Shown here in pieces: positions 58,481 to 64,000 of a DNA stretch of 64,000 nt (the stretch's first letter is position 1; each line of letters begins with the position of its first letter). The stretch covers positions 435,180 through 499,179 of the forward strand of contig MNCI01016594.1 in the NCBI GenBank assembly GCA_015680685.1. Reading direction: 5' to 3'. The notes beneath the pieces are model-generated. The model was not told the DNA's origin and searched no databases. It worked only from the letters and a program-made list of their open reading frames with translations. Made by a program: the position numbers and the translations under genes. Source of the stretch: Gnetum montanum. Lineage: Eukaryota > Streptophyta > Gnetopsida > Gnetales > Gnetaceae.

Positions 58481-58564
58481 TTTTTATAATTATTTTTTTC
58501 TAACAGATATATCATTAAGTCNATTTTTATAATTATTTTTTTCTAACAGATATATCATTAAGTC
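58481..58564. other. Assembly join: 41-bp exact duplication around one N
   Basis: Bases 58481-58521 and 58524-58564 are identical and flank an N at 58522 (with one extra A). It lies in the E5 leader between the 5' LTR and gag. As at 21563, an unmerged overlap of contig ends is the simplest explanation. Confidence 0.8.
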
Positions 58565-58631
58565 CTTTACAATGACCTTGTATGATATAACTAATCTAGA
58601 TAACTAGTACCGTCCTCGGCAATGATGCCAA

Positions 58632-59378
58632 TGATGAGTGGCAAGGTACCCCTACACTCAATCATACAAATATGAGTGTTACACTTGTGATCCGGTCGAA
58701 CTCCATAGATGGACTAGTTGTGGCATCTAGATAGTTAGCGTTAGGTTTAGTCCAGAGTGATGTGGTTTCTAATCTAATGCTACTCTTGAAGGCAATGGAA
58801 AGTAATATTAACTAAGCTAGGAGTGAAGGGTGAAAGAATCTAAAATAGCCTAAGTGTGATGAGCATCTATTCCTTGATTATCCATACACATCTTAGACTT
58901 CGTGCATGACTACCAGTGGGATTACCAAGCGTAGACCCTAGGTACACTACTGGGTTACCAAGTAGTCACACTTAAATGCTCATAATCAAGTCGTACTCAT
59001 TTTGCATTTTAACATGAGTTTAAGGGTGAGGGAGATTAATCAGGAAAGTAGTAAATAATAATTAATTAAATGATTAAACTAAGTGAATGCTGCAATGATG
59101 AAGTAATCTTGATCTTTATTGCTAGTCATGTGCATGTCCAAGTACGTCACACTCGAATAAAGGATGCCATACAATTACATTCACCACACTACGGGCATGC
59201 ACAGAGAGGAAAAGGGTTGAGAGAGAGAAAATAAAAACTAAAATCAAAATTAACTCTAAAAATTTACTAATTTTCTAATGATTTCGAACTCATCTATCTA
59301 CCTCTTATTTATAGATATCGTGGTTGGGCTGCGATATTGTGTACATGATATTGCGGTCACCCAAAATGCAACTCATCA
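58632..59378 (-). repeat. E5 5' LTR (747 bp)
   Basis: Minus-strand TATA box at 59313-59306, one GATATT dyad (about 59353-59330) and a further word upstream. The primer site reads TGGCATCATTGCCGAGGA from 58630 downwards, differing from the tRNA-Asp complement only by G-to-A and C-to-T changes. Confidence 0.87.
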
Positions 59379-59383
59379 ATTAT

Positions 59384-59943
59384 GTTCATGGATTTTCTGG
59401 CTCTTCGTTGACTCCAATTTCATGCAAAAATTTCTTGTATTTTTTGAGATATTCTAAGTGAAAATTTCTTTCCAACAGCTCTATTAATGGGACCTCATAT
59501 ATGCATCCCACCCATCAATAGGAGCTTGTTAATGCAAGGTAAAAATCATCTCTATATACATGCAGACACTTAAAAATTTCACATTTGAGCCAAAAATGAA
59601 GGGGAGTTTTTTAGCTTTCTAGTGCCGAGTTCCTTCCAAGAGCCATAACTTCCTAATTTTTTGGTCAATTCACTTTCTTCTTCAACCTTGTAGCTATTGA
59701 AGGTAAGTTGTTCATTGTGGGGACCACAAATATTAAGTTTTTAGTGGAAAATGTTTGAAAAGTTTTTTCTAACTCCCACAAATGTTTATCTAAGAAACCA
59801 ACATTAAAACATTAATTTATGAAGTTAAGCCCTTCCAACAAGCTTTGGTAACATTCTAAGTTAAGAATCATTAAAATAATAATAAACTAACCAATCTACC
59901 ATAGTTCAAACTTAGCCTAGGTTTAACTGCCCAATGAGACAAG
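59384..59943 (+). other. Noncoding stretch between E5 and accessory gene C (probably E3)
   Basis: No ORF or known motif. Together with 50700-50912 it gives a distance from the CCTACTTTGGGGA block to the accessory ATG of about 830 bases, close to the roughly 900 in E5. A weak TATATAC lies near 59552. No GATATC dyads are seen. Confidence 0.4.
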
Positions 59944-60003
59944 GTACTAAAATGTTATAAGTTACACATTGAATGCTAATCCTTGATTATCTTATGACCA
60001 TAG
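59944..60003 (+). other. Predicted 60-nt intron before accessory gene C start codon
   Basis: Donor CAAG|GTACTA, branch-like TGCTAAT (59974), acceptor CATAG ending at 60003, then ATGG. Position relative to the ATG matches the intron predicted for gene B. Confidence 0.4.
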
Positions 60004-62160
60004 ATGGTGTTAAAAGGAAAATAAGTATGGGAAGGAGGACCTTCCAAACCAAGGGATAAATGACCAAGAACAGGAAGGGGCCAAGAATAGCCCCATGAAC
60101 AAGTAGAGATCCATGTCATGGGATCTATTTTGGAGGAGCCCAAAGTGGAATTTGTCCTATAGATTCCTGAAGAAGCAACTACAACAGAATAGTCTCACTG
60201 AGATGAGGCACTAGAGTCTAGACCAAACCTTAAGGTTACCTTGACAAAGGCCTACCTTAAGTAGATCATAAATAATGAGGTCCAAAAATTGATGCTTCAA
60301 GAGTTAAAATTGGATCTTTCTCGGATTTTGCACTACCAAAATTAAAGCTCAAGTGTAGAAATATTCCATGTGGCCCATAAACACTTCCAATAGGGAGTGG
60401 TACATGGGAGAGACATACTTGTTCTAGAATAATCGGTAGGCCAGTTCAATGGTTAAGATCAAGGATATGTTAGTGTCCTACTTAGTGAAAGCTATTATAG
60501 AGGCCCTTGGTTTACCAAAAAATAGGATGAACCTTCTGAAATCCCAATGCAGGTAGATCTTGGGGTCAAGAAAGAATGGATGCAGTGGTGTTATGGAGTA
60601 GACTACAAGGATTTTGATGCACAAACCATGGTGGACTATGCATATTTCAATATTGTAGCCTTTCACCTCAATCTAATGATCAGGCCAAGAAATATGATAG
60701 CTTTCTTTGCCCATGTATGTACTGCTCTAAGTAGTAGATTCCCAGTCAGCCTTTCACAGCTAATCTATCTTAAGATAGAGAAGTAGTTTAAAGAAAATGA
60801 ATGGTAAAAGAAGGCACTCCCCTTCCATGTCTCATCCAAGAATTATGCAAGAAGGGAGAAATAACATGCTACATAAATGACATCATTTGACACTCTCCAA
60901 CTACCTATTGGGTGGAAACGATGAAGGACAAGATACCTACTAAAGTCATCCAAGAACTAAAGCAATAACCACTACATCCACTACCTACTCACGAAACAAT
61001 GCTAAAGTTTCACACTACCCTTGAGTGCTTGCACAAGATTTGAGAGTACCTCTTGTGAGAGTAGGAATAGTGAACATGAACAAGTGGTGGTGATCCATTT
61101 GTGTATCACTCAATCATGAGACATCTCAATGAAGTGGCTTGAACCATAAGCCAAATTGAAGAAGGTGGGCCAATTTTCTCAGGCCAAAAAATGCAACTGC
61201 TTGCAAGATCAAATCCTAGCATCCAAGAGGTAATGGTATCTCTTTCTCAATAGCAAGAATTCCTAGAAATTTTTGGTAACATTGCTAATTTTTTGGTGCA
61301 TCTAGAGGAGGATGAGGGAGCAATTGTCATGGTGATGTAACACCATGAGAAGGAGATAACAATAGAGGTAGTTGCTAATAACATTTTTGAAGCATTGAAT
61401 GGATTGTGATGTCTATACTAGATGTTTCTACACTCAAAGATGTGCAAATACCTGCAAAAATCCTTAGTAGTAAATTAAGTGCAGCCCAGCACGAGGAGTT
61501 GTTGGAATGATTTGTGGGAACTAGGCAATTGATTCTAAATGTCTTCGATCTTTTGGATACCATCACTGCAATCCAATCAGAGTTGCTTGAAGTAAGGAAA
61601 AATGCATTATAATGGACGGGGTACCTAGAAATAGCCAGAGCACAAAACCAACGCTTAGCTATGAAGGTTGTTAAATTAAGAGCCCATCTCACTAATCCCA
61701 TGTTTTTCAACCCTCTACTGACATGTGATGAATCTTTTAAATAGCTTCAAGACAAGCTCAAAAAGGTTGAGGACACCAACAAGATGGCTATCTTTGACTA
61801 GTCCTTGGCTAATGTCACAATGCACAACATCCAAAAGGACTTGATGTATATGCATGGGGAGAATGAAGTTCTAACCATAGAGAATCATCACCTGTAGAAT
61901 GTTGATATGAAAAAGTAACAGATGACCAATTTTATCCATGAAAAGTAGGAAAGCTAGTTAGAATGAACAATGAACTAAGAAGAGTGGTAGCCAAAAAATA
62001 GAAATCTCTCCATGGAGAAAGTCTATGCCCTTCACCAACAATATGCAATAGAGATAGTTTCTTGGAAGAATGAGGTTCTAAAATTTGAGAGAGTTACAAA
62101 TAATTACAAAGACTAGGTTGGTCTATAGAAAGAAATTAATGAAAAGAATATTTAGATGAT
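60004..62160 (+). pseudogene. Accessory gene C (probably of E3), truncated by E6
   Basis: ATG 60004 opens a strongly decayed relative of gene B. FSLKAII-like ALGLPKN lies near 60500, then a domain stretch at 60547-60786 (SSRFPVSLSQLIYLKIEK, aligning with LPHLYLTEILRWFKE of B), then HEELLE, TRQLILNVFDLLDTITAIQSE (61490-61580) aligning with HEDVLDRLLQTRQVMTSLFDI of B, and a coiled-coil part with LSMEKVY (about 62008) and IEIVSWKNE (about 62050) aligning with LSMKEVY and IEISTWKNE of B. Stops are numerous. The gene is cut by the E6 LTR at 62161. Confidence 0.55.
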
Positions 62161-63169
62161 TGATGAGTGGTAAGGTACCCCTACACTCAACCATACGAAA
62201 CGAGCATAGCATGTGCGAGCAGTTGAACTCCGCAGACTAAATGCCTAAATGCCCCATGGAACACTTGGGGTTAATCATTCATTTTCTTCCCAGGCTTGCT
62301 TGTATGTGTCACGGTGTATGGTTAAGCAAGTCTAAGGTATATGATTTTTTTGGTATTTTTTCGGTTTATCTCCTATGCTAAACGGTGAAGGGTTGAGAAA
62401 CTAAACTAACTCTAACTATAGCACTAAGTCCTAGCGTCAGCATCTGTTCCCACTTGCTGTACACACCCTGAACTATGCAACTGTGGCTACCAAACGCTAA
62501 TTGTTACTGGGATTACCACACGTAACGCACGTGCTCGAAGCAGTCATACTGAGGCACTTAACTAACCTAAGTGTGATAAGCAGCTAATTCCTTGACTAGC
62601 CGTACACATCCGTAGATGCTCATAATCAAGTTGTACTTGTGTCACATTCTAGGAGGAAGGGGTGAGAGAAACTAATCGCGATGAGTAGCCGATTCCTTGG
62701 CTAGCCGTACACATTCATCAACGCTCGTAACCAAGTCGTACTCATGTCGCATTTCTAGGAAAGCAATAAATAACATTAATTAAACCTATCCATGCACTGC
62801 AAGGTTTATCCACAAAGCTCATCTTTATTACCGTACACAACTTGCGTTCAGGTACAAAGCTGCTCGAATGAAGAACCGTTCACTTGGGGGACTCCTACTA
62901 CAGGCACATGGAAAATATTCTATCTCTGGGGTGATCAATCCGCCAGAGCTTCGCTACTTTACGCCTAGGATGTCAAATGAGGGGAGTGCCACCTCTTATT
63001 TATAGATATGACGGCAGACCGCGATATTGCGTACGCGATATCGCAAGGAAGGATGCAATATCGCGTGTACCCGATATTGCAGGGGATGCGATATCGCGTA
63101 CCTGCGATATCACGTACGCCTCAATATCACGTACGTGATATCGCAGCTTGTGTAATCCACGTCTCATCA
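62161..63169 (-). repeat. E6 3' LTR (1009 bp)
   Basis: TGATGAG...CTCATCA. Largest GATATC array of the window: four dyads at 63021-63044, 63055-63080, 63088-63113 and 63121-63144, just upstream (minus strand) of the TATA box at 63004-62997. A tandem duplication of about 107 bp (about 62572-62655 and 62678-62760) lies in the U5-side half. CpG steps in the dyads are well preserved, so this LTR may be younger. Confidence 0.85.
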
Positions 63170-64000
63170 TACCCCCATGACTGAATGATAACTTGTCCTC
63201 GAGTTCCTTACAATGATATCAGGTAGGTATGAGATTATTGAGGGGAATGGAGCTAATGGAATGACTTGTGAACGGTTCATTATTACAAGACTTGACAAGA
63301 CTGGTGTTCATGACTACAAGGGTGAACACCTTATTACAATGACATCAGGCCACATTTGGCAGCTGAGAGAAAAGAGGAGAGAGAATAGAAGAGAAGAAGA
63401 GAGAAGAGTCTTGCTGCTGCCAACACCTAGATTACGCCTTCCGTTGTCCATCCGTAAGCGCATTATCCATTCTACTCCTTGCATAGCTGCTTCAGCGCTG
63501 CTCCATTCCAAGTGTTTGCTCCAGATCCATTCTGTTGTTGTATGATTGCCATCTACACACACAACACAATAATATATTAGCAAGGGTAATTGAATCATTA
63601 AGTAAATAATACCTTGCTTCGGTTTAGGTTCATTGGCTAGGTTGTGGTATGGCTGATATGGATCTGGGAAAATGTAGATGATGACTACCGAAGGTGTAGG
63701 GGTGAGGAAGAAAAACCAAAAAATTCGGGGCGTAGGAGAAAAATTGAAAAAGCAGGCCCCGTACCCCCATGACTAATCGCGAACCTTCGGTAGCGTGATA
63801 ATGGAGAAAGAAAAAGAGTAAGAAAGATAGGTAAAAAGGGACAACTATGGAACCAGTGAAAGGGATGTCAAGATGGTAATGAACAAAATAATAATTAATT
63901 GCAAAATTTTAAGGAAAATAAGTGAACTAATGTTCCAAATAGGAATGTCAGTGGGTCCTCCCCAAAGCAGGCTCATGCCCTTAATGCCCTGACAATCCCA
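63170..64000 (-). other. E6 3' noncoding region, partial
   Basis: Minus strand from the window end: CCTGCTTTGGGGAGGACCCA (63969-63950), a PPT-like TTAGTCATGGGGGTAC (63777-63762), hairpin 2 (63330-63303), and the true polypurine tract TTCAGTCATGGGGGTA (63185-63170). ORFs at 63213-63598 on either strand overlap these conserved noncoding blocks and are not taken as genes. Confidence 0.6.

Larger units (their letters stand above)
50913..59378 (-). mobile_element. E5: pol-less LTR element carrying gag and accessory gene B
   Basis: On the minus strand the 5' LTR is 59378-58632 and the 3' LTR 51702-50913, both TGATGAG...CTCATCA. Target duplications ATTAT are perfect (50908-50912 and 59379-59383). 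From 5' to 3' it holds a primer site, gag (58447-56456), conserved 3' noncoding blocks (56450-55480), a GATATC and TATA promoter-like segment (55160-55085), a predicted intron, accessory gene B (54590-51868) and a polypurine tract. There is no pol. An N with a 41-bp duplication at 58522 is an assembly join. Confidence 0.85.
35445..62160 (+). mobile_element. E3: Athila-like element carrying E4 and E5 inside it (3' end not in window)
   Basis: The 5' LTR lies at 35445-36347; gag and pol run to 42550 and resume at 49306 after E4; the 3' noncoding region runs to 50912 and, after E5, probably continues at 59384 into accessory gene C, which E6 interrupts at 62161. Removing E4 (6750 bp), E5 (8466 bp) and one 5-bp duplication for each leaves about 11.5 kb. 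Continuity across E4 is shown by TTGAT duplications and a continuing frame. Continuity across E5 is shown by ATTAT duplications. Assignment of gene C to E3 is inference from orientation and from spacing like that in E5. Confidence 0.65.
62161..64000 (-). mobile_element. E6: 3' end of an E1-like LTR element, continues past window
   Basis: Minus-strand 3' LTR (63169-62161) preceded by the polypurine tract and about 830 bp of 3' noncoding DNA. The noncoding part matches E1 block by block, including the last 50 bases of the window (equivalent of 13441-13490). Left flank ATGAT (62156-62160) should be one half of the target duplication. No coding part is in view. Confidence 0.82.

Noticed and set aside
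61375-61710. 111-codon minus-strand ORF
   Set aside because: Reverse strand of accessory gene C, whose plus-strand reading aligns with gene B.
63021-63144. CRISPR-like regular repeats
   Set aside because: The units are palindromic promoter dyads with short irregular spacing inside an LTR of a plant element; no spacers or cas genes.
63213-63598. Overlapping 110- and 94-codon ORFs on both strands
   Set aside because: They cover conserved noncoding blocks and hairpin 2 of E6, which E1 shares without an ORF.

Overview
The window looks like nuclear DNA of a seed plant with a large, repeat-filled genome, possibly a gymnosperm. That guess rests on genome style only: AT-rich sequence, nested and heavily decayed Ty3/gypsy elements with plant tRNA-Asp primer sites, plant-type LINEs and a tRNA-derived SINE. 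I found no intact host gene. No coding region is uninterrupted across a full retroelement protein.

Six related LTR elements, called E1 to E6 here, share ends TGATGAG...CTCATCA, a decayed tRNA-Asp primer site, a His/Ser-rich gag with a CX2CX3HX4C knuckle, and a long 3' noncoding region. By RT motifs and primer they look Athila-like. E1 (5591-15057) interrupts a dispersed repeat X, and a second copy of X shows the empty site. E2 (19478-29392, duplication GGGAT) interrupts an RTE-type LINE. E3 starts at 35445 and is interrupted by E4 (42551-49300, duplication TTGAT), by E5 (minus strand, 50913-59378, duplication ATTAT) and probably by E6 (minus strand, from 62161 past the window end). E4 and E5 keep gag but have no protease, reverse transcriptase or integrase.

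Layout: 1-3880, remnant of another LTR element with an accessory gene and a copia-like polypurine tract; 4982-17930, repeat X split by E1; 18208-18415, SINE; 18860-30660, LINE split by E2; 30664-35444, second copy of X split by a 5'-truncated L1-type LINE; 35445-62160, E3 with nested E4 and E5; 62161-64000, end of E6.

The most interesting signal is an accessory gene family seen three times (569-2223 plus; 54590-51868 minus in E5; 60004-62160 plus, inferred to belong to E3). Its protein has a basic N-terminus, a domain resembling the 'putative plant transposon protein' domain, and, in the two longer copies, a long coiled coil. In E5 the gene has what looks like its own promoter copied from an LTR (two GATATC dyads and a TATA box) and a predicted short intron ending at the start codon. 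E3 keeps the intron position. Other conserved structure includes GATATC dyads in LTR promoters and two 3' noncoding hairpins with 12-nt loops, one showing a compensatory base-pair change. Two single-N joins are flanked by exact 47-bp and 41-bp duplications and are probably assembly artefacts.
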